Below are positions 17,549 to 26,535 of a stretch of DNA of 49,549 nucleotides, piece by piece. Within the stretch, counting starts at the first letter, position 1. Every line of letters starts with the position of its first letter. The position numbers and the translations under genes were made by a program. The stretch covers positions 1 to 49,549 of the forward strand of contig DYJA01000033.1 of assembly GCA_020723345.1 (NCBI GenBank), written 5' to 3'. The notes beneath the pieces are model-generated. The model worked only from the letters and a program-made list of their open reading frames with translations, ran no database searches and had not been told where the DNA came from. The stretch comes from Candidatus Aquidulcis sp. GTDB taxonomy: Bacteria > Chloroflexota > Anaerolineae > UBA4142.

Positions 17549-18323
17549 TTTTGAAATCGCCTACGACGATACCGGCGGCAGTCAACCGCCCTTGCTTTTC
17601 ATCCACGGCTTTCCGCTCGACCGGACGTACTGGACGGGGCAGACGCGCGCACTGCGCGATGTCGCGCGCGTGCTCGCGCCGGACTTGCGCGGCTTTGGCG
17701 AATCGCGCTTGCCGACCGGCGCGGTGACGATGGAGACGTACGCGGACGATCTGCGCGATTTGCTCGACGCGCTCGACATTCAGCGCGCGGTCGTCGCCGG
17801 ACTTTCGATGGGCGGGTACATCGCGTTCGCGTTCTATCGCAAGTACGCGGCGCGCGTGCGCGCGTTGATTCTCGCGGACACGCGCGCGACGCCGGACACG
17901 CCGGAGGCGAAAAAGGGACGCGACGAAAATATCGCGCTCGCCCGCGCGCAAGGCACCGCTGCCGTCGCGGAAAAAATGTTTCCCAAAATGCTGATGCCGC
18001 AGACCATCGCAGAGCGCGCCGACATCGCGGACGCGACGCGCGCGCTGATGTCGCGCCAACCGGTCGAAGGCGTCATCGCCGCGTTGGGCGCGCTGCGCGA
18101 CCGCCCGGATTCCACGCCGACGCTCGCGCAGATCGCGGTGCCGACGCTGATCGTCGTCGGCGCGGAAGACGCGTTGGCGCCGCCAAAAGATTCGGAGCAG
18201 ATGCGCGATGAGATTCGCGGTGCGCGCCTCGCGGTGATTCCGAACGCCGGACACCTGTCCAACTTGGAACAACCCGATGCGTTCAATCAAATCGTGCGCG
18301 ATTTTTTGCAGTCGTTGTCGTAG
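17529..18323 (+). CDS. Alpha/beta-fold hydrolase
   Basis: 264 residues of the alpha/beta hydrolase superfamily. Motifs: the oxyanion segment LFIHGFPLDRTYW, the nucleophile elbow AGLSMGGYIAF (Ser), the acid-bearing VPTLIVVGAEDALAPP, and the catalytic His in IPNAGHLSNLEQPDAF. The substrate could be an ester, lactone or similar; the family does not decide. The gene begins inside clpA (20-nt overlap), with GGAG 6 nt before ATG 17529, so it is co-transcribed with the protease genes. Its TAG stop belongs to the GTAGGGGCG palindrome that follows. Confidence 0.88.
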
Positions 18324-18376
18324 GGGCGAAGCATTTTCCCGTTGGCGCGCCAACGGGAAAAATGCTTCGCCCCTAC
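18320..18376. repeat. GTAGGGGCGAAGCATTTT palindrome
   Basis: 57-nt almost perfect palindrome (one unpaired A) centred on CCAACGG-type arms around CGCG. TAG at 18321-18323 is the stop codon of the preceding hydrolase. A copy containing another repeat lies inside a glycosyltransferase gene at 37542-37614. Confidence 0.85.
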
Positions 18377-18389
18377 CGGCAAGAAACAA

Positions 18390-19316
18390 ATGGCATTTGA
18401 ACCCGCGTATGTACAACTCCTCAAAACCGGCGAACTCGCCGAGCGCGCGCGCGTCGCGTACCAACATTTGGAGCATTGCGATTTGTGCGCGCATCACTGC
18501 GGCGTGAATCGCCGCGACCCCCCTCAATCCCCCCGTACACAGGGGGAAATCAAAGGCGCGGTATGTCGCACCGGCGAGCGCGCGGTCGTGTCGAGTTACA
18601 ATCCGCATTTCGGCGAAGAGTCGCCGCTTGTTGGACACGGCGGCTCCGGCACGATCTTTTTCGCGTGGTGCAATTTGCGCTGCCAGTACTGCCAGAACTA
18701 CGAAATCAGCCAACTCGGCGAGGGGCAGGAAGTCGAACCGGAAGAACTCGCGGCGATGATGCTGCGCTTGCAAGCCATCGGCTGCCACAACATCAATTTC
18801 GTCAGCCCGAGTCACGTCGTCGCGCCGATTCTCGCCGCGACGCTGATCGCCGCGCCAGCCGGGCTGCGCGTGCCCATCGTGTACAACACCGGCGGCTACG
18901 ATTCGCCGGACGCGCTCGCGCTGCTCGACGGCGTCGTGGACATTTACATGCCGGATGTCAAGTACGCCGACGCGGAGATCGCGCGCAAGTACTCCAAGAT
19001 TCGCGATTATCCCGCGATCAATCGCGCGGCGGTGAAGGAGATGCATCGCCAAGTCGGGGATTTGCAAATTGACGAACGCGGCGTCGCGACGCGCGGCGTG
19101 CTCGTGCGGCATTTGATTTTGCCCAACGATCGCGCCGGTACGCGCGAAACATTGCGCTGGCTCGCGGAGGAAATTTCGCCGCACACGTACCTGAACTTGA
19201 TGGATCAATATCGTCCGTGCTACAAGGCGAACGACTATCCCGAATTGAATCGCCGCATCACGCGCGAGGAGTTTGCGCGCGCGGCGCAGTGGGCGGAGGA
19301 TTTTGGTTTGACTTGA
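18390..19316 (+). CDS. Radical SAM protein, COG1313/PflX-AmmeMemoRadiSam type
   Basis: 308 residues. An iron-sulfur radical SAM enzyme resembling PflA/PflX; its substrate is not known. The N-terminal cysteine cluster HCDLCAHHCGVNR and AVCRTGE is followed by the radical SAM motif FAWCNLRCQYCQNYEIS (Cys-x3-Cys-x2-Cys). Further family blocks are NINFVSPSHVVAPIL, YNTGGYDS, VDIYMPDVKYAD and YLNLMDQYRPCYKA. Between CGVNR and KGAVCRTG, where relatives have about six residues, there is an extra DPPQSPRTQGE segment encoded by a C-rich dispersed repeat, inserted in frame. Start ATG 18390; the ribosome binding site is weak. Confidence 0.88.
   Translation: MAFEPAYVQLLKTGELAERARVAYQHLEHCDLCAHHCGVNRRDPPQSPRTQGEIKGAVCRTGERAVVSSYNPHFGEESPLVGHGGSGTIFFAWCNLRCQYCQNYEISQLGEGQEVEPEELAAMMLRLQAIGCHNINFVSPSHVVAPILAATLIAAPAGLRVPIVYNTGGYDSPDALALLDGVVDIYMPDVKYADAEIARKYSKIRDYPAINRAAVKEMHRQVGDLQIDERGVATRGVLVRHLILPNDRAGTRETLRWLAEEISPHTYLNLMDQYRPCYKANDYPELNRRITREEFARAAQWAEDFGLT
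18518..18550. repeat. C-rich palindromic repeat inside the radical SAM gene
   Basis: A CCCCCCTCAATCCCC stretch followed by GTACACAGGGGGAAAT: a hairpin-forming repeat inside codons for the N-terminal cysteine region. A cognate repeat, CTCCCCTGTCTACGGGGGAG, is inside the glycosyltransferase gene at 36900-36940. Confidence 0.65.
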
Positions 19317-19510
19317 TTCACGCGCGGACGCGAGATCTTGGCTGAGACATGGGTACCGGCTGACGTAGTACCTGCGGCTGTGTGATGTCGGTCATCTTTT
19401 TTCTCCAGATAGGAAAAAGAGCGCATAGTTAAGTTGTGCGGAATACGCTAAAATGAATCCAGATCAGTCGAAAATGCCACGTACCGCGCGTTAATGATCT
19501 TGTTCTTCAC
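19317..19510. other. Non-coding stretch before the chemosensory cluster
   Basis: About 190 nt between the radical SAM gene and the hairpin element. I see no gene, and no promoter with two good boxes. Only a TAAAAT-like -10 near 19450 stands out. Confidence 0.4.
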
Positions 19511-19617
19511 CTAGCAGTTTGTCGGAGCGGTAGCCCAGCTCTTCGTGGGCGTTTGTGATTTCGCGGCAAAAACGCCGACAAGCGGCTATGCCACGGGGTT
19601 CTCCGACAGACTGCTAG
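19511..19617. mobile_element. 107-bp foldback/MITE-like element
   Basis: Ends CTAGCAGTTTGTCGGAG (19511-19527) and CTCCGACAGACTGCTAG (19601-19617) are inverted with one mismatch. Inside, GGTAGCC pairs with GGCTATGCC and GGCGTTT with AAACGCC, so the whole element folds into one long hairpin. The outermost CTAG is self-complementary and may be a 4-bp target site. No coding frame is supported. It could be a MITE or a structured leader of the chemosensory operon. Confidence 0.6.
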
Positions 19618-19686
19618 ACATAGCCGAGTTGGGCGGAGGCGAATTTCTCGATTGATCGAGCCAGATTCATTGATGTGTCCGTCAAT

Positions 19687-20139
19687 ATGAAAATCGAGCA
19701 AATCGCATCTGTTCAACTAGTCATTTGCCATCTGGACGATCGCGCGTTTGCTCTGCCGGTTGCCCAAGTCACCCAAGTTCTCCGCATGGTTGCGCTCACG
19801 CCTGTGCCGGATACGCCGGCGTGGTTGCCTGGTTTGATCAATCTGCGCGGTCAGGTTGTCCCCGTGATCGATCTCCGCACCCGGGTCGGTCTCTCCCCCC
19901 GGTCTCCCCGCCTGAGTACGCGCATTCTAATTGCTCAAATCGACGATGTGCTCGTAGGTCTGATCGCCGATACAGTCAGTCAGGTTGTTGCGCTGCCGAG
20001 TCCGGAGATCGCCACCCCAACTTCTGCCGGCGAAGCATCGGATCTGGTCTCCGGGATCGCGCGCCTCGACGGACGCCTGATCCCGATCTTGAATTTGCCG
20101 CGCCTGATCGCCGACGCGGCAAAATTCACGGTTGGTTGA
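19687..20139 (+). CDS. cheW: CheW-like chemosensory coupling protein 1
   Basis: 150 residues covering a whole CheW domain, which links receptors to the CheA kinase. Blocks seen: LVICHLDDRAFALPVAQVTQ, the VPDTPAWLPGLINLRGQVVP motif that contacts receptors and CheA, and DVLVGLIADTVSQVV. It begins at ATG 19687 or at GTG 19675, neither with a good ribosome binding site. First gene of a five-gene cluster. Confidence 0.9.
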   Translation: MKIEQIASVQLVICHLDDRAFALPVAQVTQVLRMVALTPVPDTPAWLPGLINLRGQVVPVIDLRTRVGLSPRSPRLSTRILIAQIDDVLVGLIADTVSQVVALPSPEIATPTSAGEASDLVSGIARLDGRLIPILNLPRLIADAAKFTVG

Positions 20140-20178
20140 TGATCGATTCCGATTGCGCTTGAGAAAGGACCGCTACGC

Positions 20179-20718
20179 ATGTTCGCCGAAGATGAACTCG
20201 ATCAAGATACGCTGCAACAGATTTTGCAAACGCGCGCGCGACTGTTGGCGCAATCTCCCCAAGCCGCCGACTCCGTTCAAGGGATCGGCTATGTCGCGCT
20301 GCAATTGGGCAAAGAAAAATACGGCGTGGCGATCCAATATGTCCAAGAGATCCGCGTAGTCGGTCACTTGACGCGCGTGCCCAGCACACCGGCTTTTTAT
20401 GCGGGCTTGGTGAATTTGCGCGGGCATCTCTATCCCGTCCTGGATTTGCAACGTTACCTTGGCTTGCCCGAAGAGAAGAACAGTCCGAAATCCAAATTGG
20501 TCTTGGTCGCCGCGCTAGGGCTAGAGATTTGCATTCTGGCGGATGCGGTTCTGGGAATTCAATGGGTCACCGACGCGGAAATTCAAACTCTGCTAACAGA
20601 TAGCGCAAGCCAGCCGCGCAGCGTGATTAGGGGAGTGACTGCCGATCTACTTTCTATTCTGGATGTCGAAGGATTGTTGGCAGACTCGAAATTGATCGTG
20701 CAGGATGAAATTCTCTGA
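20179..20718 (+). CDS. cheW: CheW-like chemosensory coupling protein 2
   Basis: 179 residues: a 35-residue N-terminal helix (FAEDELDQDTLQQILQTRAR) in front of a CheW domain. It has GKEKYGVAIQYVQEIRVV, VPSTPAFYAGLVNLRGHLYP, and a long C-terminal strand set. Start ATG 20179 with AAAGGA upstream. Two different CheW proteins in one cluster, as in Frz systems, suggest separate coupling roles. Confidence 0.9.
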   Translation: MFAEDELDQDTLQQILQTRARLLAQSPQAADSVQGIGYVALQLGKEKYGVAIQYVQEIRVVGHLTRVPSTPAFYAGLVNLRGHLYPVLDLQRYLGLPEEKNSPKSKLVLVAALGLEICILADAVLGIQWVTDAEIQTLLTDSASQPRSVIRGVTADLLSILDVEGLLADSKLIVQDEIL

Positions 20719-20754
20719 ACAGAGAAGACACATGAACGGAAGGAGTACACCACC

Positions 20755-22404
20755 ATGTTGACTAGAATGAGAGATTTGCCGATTCAAACCAAATTATTCG
20801 GATTGATTGCCATCTTGATCATCGGACTCGGCGTGTTCGCCGCGGTTGCGTTCGACACGCTGAGCACGGTCCAGGTCAACGGTCCCGTGTACGCGGGAAT
20901 CATCGAAAACAAAAACCTGGTCGCCGACATCCTGCCGCCGCCCGAATATCTGATCGAATCGTACCTCATCGTTCTCCAGATGTTGGACGAACAGGACAAA
21001 ACGAATCTCGACGCGCTGGTCAAACGAAGCGCCAAACTGCGCGAGGAGTACGAAGAGCGCCACAAGTATTGGGAAAAAACCTTGGCGCCGGGTCCGCTCA
21101 AGGACGCCATGGTCACCGAGTCTTTTCTTCCGGCGAAGCGTTTTTTGGATTTGCGCGATAACGCGTTCATCCCGGCGCTCTTGAAAGGCGACTCCAAGCA
21201 AGCGCGTGAACTGGCGCAGGGAGAAATGAAACAGCGCTACGAAGAACACCGCGCCCAGATCGACAAGGTCGTCGTGCTGGCGGAGCAAAAGACGGCACTG
21301 GATGAAAAGAACGCCGCGTCCACCATCGCCAGTCGAACGATCGTTCAAGTGGTCGTCGCGCTCGCGGTGGTGTTTGTCAGCGTGGTGACGGCGTACACGT
21401 TTTCGCGTTATATCACCACCGCCGTCAATCGCTATGTCGCGTTTGCCGGACACGTCGCGCAAGGCGATTTGACCGCGCGCCTCCAGTCTCAAAGCAACGA
21501 CGAACTGGGTCTCCTCGGTCGGCATCTCGACAGTATGGCGCAAGGGTTGAGCGATCTGGCAGGACAAATTCGCAAGAGCACTCAAGAAATCACTGCCGCC
21601 ACCAGTCAAATCCTGGCGACGGTCTCAGAACACACCGCGAGCGCGAATCAACAATCGGCGGCGGTGAACGAAACCACGACCACCGTCGAAGAAGTTCGCT
21701 CGACTGCCGAACAAACCGCCAAACAGGCGGAGGATGTCGAGCACCTCGCCCAGGCATCGCTCCGCGTCAGTCAGGAAGGTCAGCAATCGGTGCAGGCGAT
21801 CATCGCGGGGATGCAGGACATTCGCGCCAAAGTTCAAGCAATCGCGCAAGACATTTTGGCGCTGTCGGAAAAGACGCAGCAAATCGGCGAGATTACGACG
21901 ACGATCAACGACATTGCCGATCAATCGAATCTGCTCGCGCTGAACGCGGCGATTGAAGCGGCGAAGGCGGGCGAGCAAGGGAAAGGATTTGCCGTCGTGG
22001 CGAACGAAGTGCGCGCGTTGGCGGAACAATCGAAACAAGCCACCGGCAAAGTGCGCGTGATCCTCGGCGATATTCAAAAGGCGACGAACGCCGCCGTGAT
22101 GGCGACGGAACAAGGCACGCGCGGTGTGGAAACCGGTTTGGGTTTGACCGAGCGCGCCGGCACAGTGATCGTACAGTTGGAGCAAGCCATCCACAATTCC
22201 GCCGGGGCGGCAACGCAAATTTCGTCGTCGGCGCAACAACAATGCCAAGCCGTGAGCCAGATCGCGCAGGCGATGCGCGACATCAACGCTGCCACGTCCC
22301 AATTCTTGATTGGCGCGCGGCAATCCCAGCAAGCCGCCGAAGCGCTGAACACCCGCGCGCGCCAATTGGAAGCGATGACCCAACGCTACAAAACCGAAAC
22401 ATAG
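20755..22404 (+). CDS. Methyl-accepting chemotaxis protein
   Basis: 549 residues. Membrane segment 1 spans about residues 13-33. A periplasmic helical sensor spans about 36-197; it contains [15 protein letters not shown], a block I associate with a specific MCP sensor subfamily. Membrane segment 2 spans about 198-218 and a HAMP domain about 219-272. The signalling domain has its hairpin tip in [20 protein letters not shown] followed by [18 protein letters not shown]. Start ATG 20755 with GGAAGGAGT upstream. The ligand is unknown. It is the only receptor in the cluster and probably feeds the two CheW proteins and the hybrid CheA. Confidence 0.95.
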   Translation: MLTRMRDLPIQTKLFGLIAILIIGLGVFAAVAFDTLSTVQVNGPVYAGIIENKNLVADILPPPEYLIESYLIVLQMLDEQDKTNLDALVKRSAKLREEYEERHKYWEKTLAPGPLKDAMVTESFLPAKRFLDLRDNAFIPALLKGDSKQARELAQGEMKQRYEEHRAQIDKVVVLAEQKTALDEKNAASTIASRTIVQVVVALAVVFVSVVTAYTFSRYITTAVNRYVAFAGHVAQGDLTARLQSQSNDELGLLGRHLDSMAQGLSDLAGQIRKSTQEITAATSQILATVSEHTASANQQSAAVNETTTTVEEVRSTAEQTAKQAEDVEHLAQASLRVSQEGQQSVQAIIAGMQDIRAKVQAIAQDILALSEKTQQIGEITTTINDIADQSNLLALNAAIEAAKAGEQGKGFAVVANEVRALAEQSKQATGKVRVILGDIQKATNAAVMATEQGTRGVETGLGLTERAGTVIVQLEQAIHNSAGAATQISSSAQQQCQAVSQIAQAMRDINAATSQFLIGARQSQQAAEALNTRARQLEAMTQRYKTET

Positions 22405-22436
22405 CCCGCGCGGAACCTGCGCCAGGCAAATGTCCT

Positions 22437-24815
22437 ATGCCGCTCGATCAAGAAATTCTCAAACAACTTATGCCGTTGTTCCAGACTGAAGCCCAGGATT
22501 ATCTTCAGTCGTTGAACCGGCTGTTGCTCGATTTGGAAAAACAACCTGACGCGGATGCCGCGCGCCCATTGCTCGCCGAAATTTTTCGCGTGGCGCACAC
22601 CTTGAAAGGTTCGGCGCGCACCGTTCGGTTGGACAACATCAGCGCGCTCGCGCACGCGCTGGAAACGCTCTTCGGTCGCATTCAACGCGGGCAGGTTCCC
22701 ATGTCGACGGTAATTTTCGACAAAGCGTATCACGTCCTCGACCTGATCGGCTCGCTCGTCGCCCCATCCGCGCAAGTCAACCTAACGCCCGAACAAGTTG
22801 CCGCCGAGTGCGCCAATCTGGAAACTTTTGGCAACGTAGATGCCCCACCACTCATATCCATCGCCGCGATCCAAGAATCAGCGTCTCCCGCATCCGGCGG
22901 ATTCGCCGTCGCGGATTCGCCAACGCTGATTGTGCCCGCGCCGCTAGAATCGCCCGGCGAGCCCGCGCGCGTTTCCAATCCCCAGGTTCCACTTCGCGAT
23001 GCGCCCGCGGATGAAATCGTGCGTGTCGCGGTTTCAAAATTGGACGCCTTGTTTGCGGATGTGGGGGAATTGCAGGTGGCGCGCATCGGAAGCGATCAGC
23101 GCCTGGTCGAAACGCGCGCCTTGCTCGACCAGATCGAAACCTGGGAAGCCAAATGGTCGCAAGCGAGTCCGACGTATCGTCAACTGCTCCTGCAACTCGA
23201 AGCGAATCCGACCAGTCACGCATCGCCGGAACCGCCGCCGCTCGATCTGGGCGACCTGCGCGCGCTCTTTGATTTTCTCGCGACAAACGAAGACCAACTG
23301 CGCGACGCGCGCGCGCACGCGCAAACCCTGGGTCGCCAACTCGAAGCCGATAGCCGGCGCATGGCGCAAGTCGCCGCCGAATTGCAAGACGATGTGCGCC
23401 GGATGCGGATGATGCCGGCGGCGACGATCTTCGATACGTTTCCGCGTATGGTGCGCGATCTGGCGCGCGATCTCGGCAAACAAGTCCGGTTGGTCATTCA
23501 CGGCGGCGCGACCGAAATCGATCGCGCGACGCTGGAACAGATCAAGCCGCCCTTGTTGCACCTGTTGCGGAACGCGGTCGATCATGGCATCGAAACACCG
23601 GAAGAGCGCGCCGCGCGCGGCAAGCCCCACGAAGGCACCATCGATCTGTCGGCAGCGCAGCAGGGCGGCATCATCATTCAAGTCGCCGACGACGGCAAAG
23701 GCATCGATCCCAATCAAGTCAAAGCCAGCGCGCTCCAAAAAGGTTTGCTGACGAGCGAAGCCGCGCAAACGATGAACGACCGCGAAGCGCTGTGGCTCAT
23801 CTTTCGCTCCGGCTTTTCCACCCGCGCCGCGGTCACCGATGTTTCGGGGCGCGGGGTGGGGATGGATGTCGTGCGCGAAGCCGTCGAGCAAATGCGCGGC
23901 GTCATCGATCTGAAAAGTGACGTGGGCAAAGGCACGCGGATCACGCTGAGTTTGCCGCTGACCGTCGCGGCGACTTTGTGTCTCATCGCCCAGGTCGGCG
24001 ACGAAACATTCGCGATCCCTTTGATCAACGTGGAACACATCGTCCGCCTGGAAGAAAACGCGATTGGGTATGCGCAGGGGCGCGCGGTGATTCAGTACGA
24101 AAATCGCCCGATCGTTCTCGTTTCGCTGGCGGATATTCTGCAAACCACGTCGTCGAATGGCGAGAACAAAACGAATACGAAAAGACGCGCCATCATTCTC
24201 GGCTCCGCCGAAAAACGCGCGGCGTTTTTGGTGGATGCGCTGGTGGGCGCGCTCGAAGTCGTGGTCAAGAATTTTCCGCGCCCGTTCAATCGCGTTCGCT
24301 ATGCGGCGGGCGCGTCTACTCTTGGGACGGGGCAGGTCGTCGTCGTATTGAACGCCGCGGATCTTTTGCGATTCGCCAGCCGCGAAGCGACGCCAACGCG
24401 CGCGGAATCGTCCGCGCGCGCGCCGGAAGCCAAACTGGTGACGATTCTCGTCGCCGACGATTCGATCACCACGCGTACGCTGGAAAAAAATATCTTGCAA
24501 GCCGCCGGGTATAACGTAGTGCTTGCCGCCGATGGCATGACCGCGTTGACGCTTTTACAGAACGACGGCGTTGCGCCGGAGGGAAACATCAACTTGTTGG
24601 TTTCCGATGTCAACATGCCGCGGCTGGACGGCTTTGAACTCACGCGCAAAATCCGCGCGGACACGCGCTTGAAGGCGCTACCGGTGATTCTGGTGACTTC
24701 GCTCTCCTCGCGCGAAGACCGGGAAAAGGGGATCCAGGTGGGCGCCGATGCGTACATCGTCAAGAGCGATTTCGAGCAAGACGATTTGCTCGCGACGATC
24801 AAACAGTTGATTTAG
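22437..24815 (+). CDS. cheA: Hybrid CheA histidine kinase with C-terminal receiver domain
   Basis: 792 residues. Domains in order: Hpt (about 1-115) with phosphorylated His54 in VAHTLKGSARTV; a Pro/Ala-rich linker (about 130-190); dimerisation helices; an HATPase domain with LLHLLRNAVDHGIETPEERA (N box), ADDGKGID (G1) and GRGVGMDVV (G2); a CheW-like domain (CLIAQVGDETFAIPL onward); and a receiver with Asp724 in SDVNMPRLDG plus conserved Lys in AYIVKSDF. No P2 domain is apparent. The same layout is seen in FrzE and other non-flagellar systems. I took ATG 22437 as the start because the longer frame overlaps the MCP gene. Confidence 0.93.
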   Translation: MPLDQEILKQLMPLFQTEAQDYLQSLNRLLLDLEKQPDADAARPLLAEIFRVAHTLKGSARTVRLDNISALAHALETLFGRIQRGQVPMSTVIFDKAYHVLDLIGSLVAPSAQVNLTPEQVAAECANLETFGNVDAPPLISIAAIQESASPASGGFAVADSPTLIVPAPLESPGEPARVSNPQVPLRDAPADEIVRVAVSKLDALFADVGELQVARIGSDQRLVETRALLDQIETWEAKWSQASPTYRQLLLQLEANPTSHASPEPPPLDLGDLRALFDFLATNEDQLRDARAHAQTLGRQLEADSRRMAQVAAELQDDVRRMRMMPAATIFDTFPRMVRDLARDLGKQVRLVIHGGATEIDRATLEQIKPPLLHLLRNAVDHGIETPEERAARGKPHEGTIDLSAAQQGGIIIQVADDGKGIDPNQVKASALQKGLLTSEAAQTMNDREALWLIFRSGFSTRAAVTDVSGRGVGMDVVREAVEQMRGVIDLKSDVGKGTRITLSLPLTVAATLCLIAQVGDETFAIPLINVEHIVRLEENAIGYAQGRAVIQYENRPIVLVSLADILQTTSSNGENKTNTKRRAIILGSAEKRAAFLVDALVGALEVVVKNFPRPFNRVRYAAGASTLGTGQVVVVLNAADLLRFASREATPTRAESSARAPEAKLVTILVADDSITTRTLEKNILQAAGYNVVLAADGMTALTLLQNDGVAPEGNINLLVSDVNMPRLDGFELTRKIRADTRLKALPVILVTSLSSREDREKGIQVGADAYIVKSDFEQDDLLATIKQLI

Positions 24816-24827
24816 GAGTCCGTCCGA

Positions 24828-25859
24828 ATGGTTCGCGTACTGATCGTCGAGGATTCGCCGCTGCAACGCAATTTCCTCAAGATGTTGCTTGAAAGCGACT
24901 CGGAGATTCGAGTCGTCGGCATGGCAGAGAACGGCGCGGAAGGAGTCCGGCTGGCGCTCGCGCTCAAGCCCGATTTGATCACCATGGACATTCGCATGCC
25001 GGTGATGGATGGGTTCGAAGCGACGCGCAAGATCATGCAGGCGCAGCCGACTCCGATTGTCGTCGTCAGCGCAAGCGTCGAAGCGCCCGATCTGGCGATC
25101 ACGTTTAGCGCGATCAAAGCCGGCGCGCTGGAGGTCGTCGAGAAACCCGCGGTCGCCGAGAGCGCGGGTTTCGAGAAAATCCGGCAGCATCTCCTTGCGA
25201 CCGTCAAGGGGATGGCGCTGGTCAATGTCACGCGGCGCAATCTGCCGGTCAGCCCGGCGGCGATCTCACCGCGCGTTCGCCGTCCGGCGCTGCGCGCGCC
25301 GCAAGTTGTCGTGATCGGCGCGTCGACGGGCGGACCGCTCGCCTTGAATATTTTGCTCAAGGCGTTGCCGCGCGATTTTGCGCTTCCCATCGTGATCATC
25401 CAACACATGGCGCTCGGTTTCATCCGGGGATTCGTCGATTGGCTGCAAACCGAAAGCGCGCTGCCGATTTTGATCGCGACCGAATATCAAAGGATCGAAC
25501 CGGGCAAAGTTTATTTTCCGCCCGAGGATTCTCACCTGGTTTTCGCACGCCGCAGCGTACTGAGAATGACCAAGGATCCGCCAGTGAACTATGTGCGTCC
25601 TTCCGCCAGTGTCTTGTTCGATTCGACCGCCAAAGCGTATGGCGGCGAAGCGATTGGCGTGCTCTTGACGGGCATGGGCAGTGATGGCGCGACCGGGCTG
25701 CGCGCGATGCGCGAAAGCGGCGCATTCACGATTGCCCAGGATGAGGCGACGAGCACCGTTTATGGGATGCCCAAAGCCGCCGCGGAACTGGGTGCCGTGG
25801 ATCAAGTTCTGCCGCTTGAAGCGATTGCTCCAATCTTGGTTACCATGATCAAGGTATGA
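24828..25859 (+). CDS. cheB: Chemotaxis response regulator / protein-glutamate methylesterase CheB
   Basis: 343 residues. A receiver domain (Asp54 in ITMDIRMPVMDG) is joined to a methylesterase domain whose catalytic triad is visible: Ser166 in GASTGG, His193 in IIQHM, Asp286 in GMGSDGA. It would remove methyl groups from the MCP when phosphorylated. Start ATG 24828 follows AGGAG, 12 nt after cheA. No cheR methyltransferase is found beside it, although CheB needs one as its counterpart. Confidence 0.95.
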   Translation: MVRVLIVEDSPLQRNFLKMLLESDSEIRVVGMAENGAEGVRLALALKPDLITMDIRMPVMDGFEATRKIMQAQPTPIVVVSASVEAPDLAITFSAIKAGALEVVEKPAVAESAGFEKIRQHLLATVKGMALVNVTRRNLPVSPAAISPRVRRPALRAPQVVVIGASTGGPLALNILLKALPRDFALPIVIIQHMALGFIRGFVDWLQTESALPILIATEYQRIEPGKVYFPPEDSHLVFARRSVLRMTKDPPVNYVRPSASVLFDSTAKAYGGEAIGVLLTGMGSDGATGLRAMRESGAFTIAQDEATSTVYGMPKAAAELGAVDQVLPLEAIAPILVTMIKV

Positions 25860-25885
25860 GGAAGGTTACGGCGCAGTGGGTGATC

Positions 25886-26413
25886 TTACTTGGCAGCGCG
25901 AGTTTTCTGTTTCCATTGCTGCAACGCCTCCCGGTGCGTCGAGAACGCAAGTTGCTCGTCGTGAATTTCGTCGAGCGCATAAAATTTGACCTGAACCGAA
26001 TCGCTGCCTGCGCGCGGCTCGCCGGCGATCACGCGCGCGGTGTAGACGACCAAGACGCCGGAACTCCCCTTCGGCGCGTGGTGAAACGACCACACGCCGA
26101 GCAGAGCGCCGATTTCGACGGTCAAGCCGGTTTCCTCCAGACATTCGCGCTGCGCGGTTTGCTCGAGCGTTTCGTCAATCTCCATAAAGCCCGAAGGCAA
26201 CCCCCACAAACCCTTGCCCGGATTTTCCCCGCGCAACACCAGCGCGATTTTTCCATCCGCGCGTTCCGCGATCACGCCCGCTGCCGTCGGCGGATTGCGA
26301 TAGACGATGAATCCGCACGCCGGACAGACCGGACGCGTATGATTCTCTTCGACCTCGCGCTGGACGAGCGCGTGCCCGCACCGTTCGCAAAATTTTGGTT
26401 CCACGCGCGTCAT
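25886..26413 (-). CDS. Nudix hydrolase with N-terminal zinc ribbon
   Basis: 175 residues. A zinc ribbon (FCERCGHAL ... CPACGF, two Cys-x2-Cys pairs) precedes a Nudix domain. The Nudix box is complete: GFMEIDETLEQTAQRECLEE followed by TGL, matching G-x5-E-x7-REU-x-EE-x-GU. It would hydrolyse a nucleoside diphosphate linked to another group; the ribbon recalls NADH pyrophosphatases, but the protein is shorter. Start ATG 26413; a longer frame to 26491 would cross a dispersed repeat. Convergent with cheB. Confidence 0.87.
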   Translation of the reverse strand: MTRVEPKFCERCGHALVQREVEENHTRPVCPACGFIVYRNPPTAAGVIAERADGKIALVLRGENPGKGLWGLPSGFMEIDETLEQTAQRECLEETGLTVEIGALLGVWSFHHAPKGSSGVLVVYTARVIAGEPRAGSDSVQVKFYALDEIHDEQLAFSTHREALQQWKQKTRAAK

Positions 26414-26431
26414 TGTAATCGAGAATTCGGC

Positions 26432-26459
26432 GTAGGACAATTTTGCAAAATTGTCCCGC
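26432..26459. repeat. GTAGGACAATTTT palindrome
   Basis: GTAGGACAATTTTG with CAAAATTGTCCCGC, the same family as 1671-1698, placed between divergent genes. Confidence 0.75.
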
Positions 26460-26475
26460 CAACCCGTCAAACGTT

Positions 26476-26504
26476 TTGCGAATCGCGCCAATTTGAGTTA
26501 TAAT
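26476..26504 (+). promoter_or_regulatory. Sigma-70-type promoter for the rmd-gmd operon
   Basis: TTGCGA (26476-26481), 17-nt spacer, TATAAT (26499-26504). The start near 26511 gives a short leader before GTG 26536. Confidence 0.7.
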
Positions 26505-26535
26505 GCCCCCCGAACCATCGCAGACAAGGAGAAGC

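Noticed and set aside
19507-19716. 69-codon minus-strand open frame before cheW
   Set aside because: It is mostly the foldback element read as protein, with no supporting start signals.
25856-26503. Plus-strand open frame after cheB
   Set aside because: It is the complement of the Nudix hydrolase gene, whose Nudix box and zinc ribbon are complete on the minus strand.
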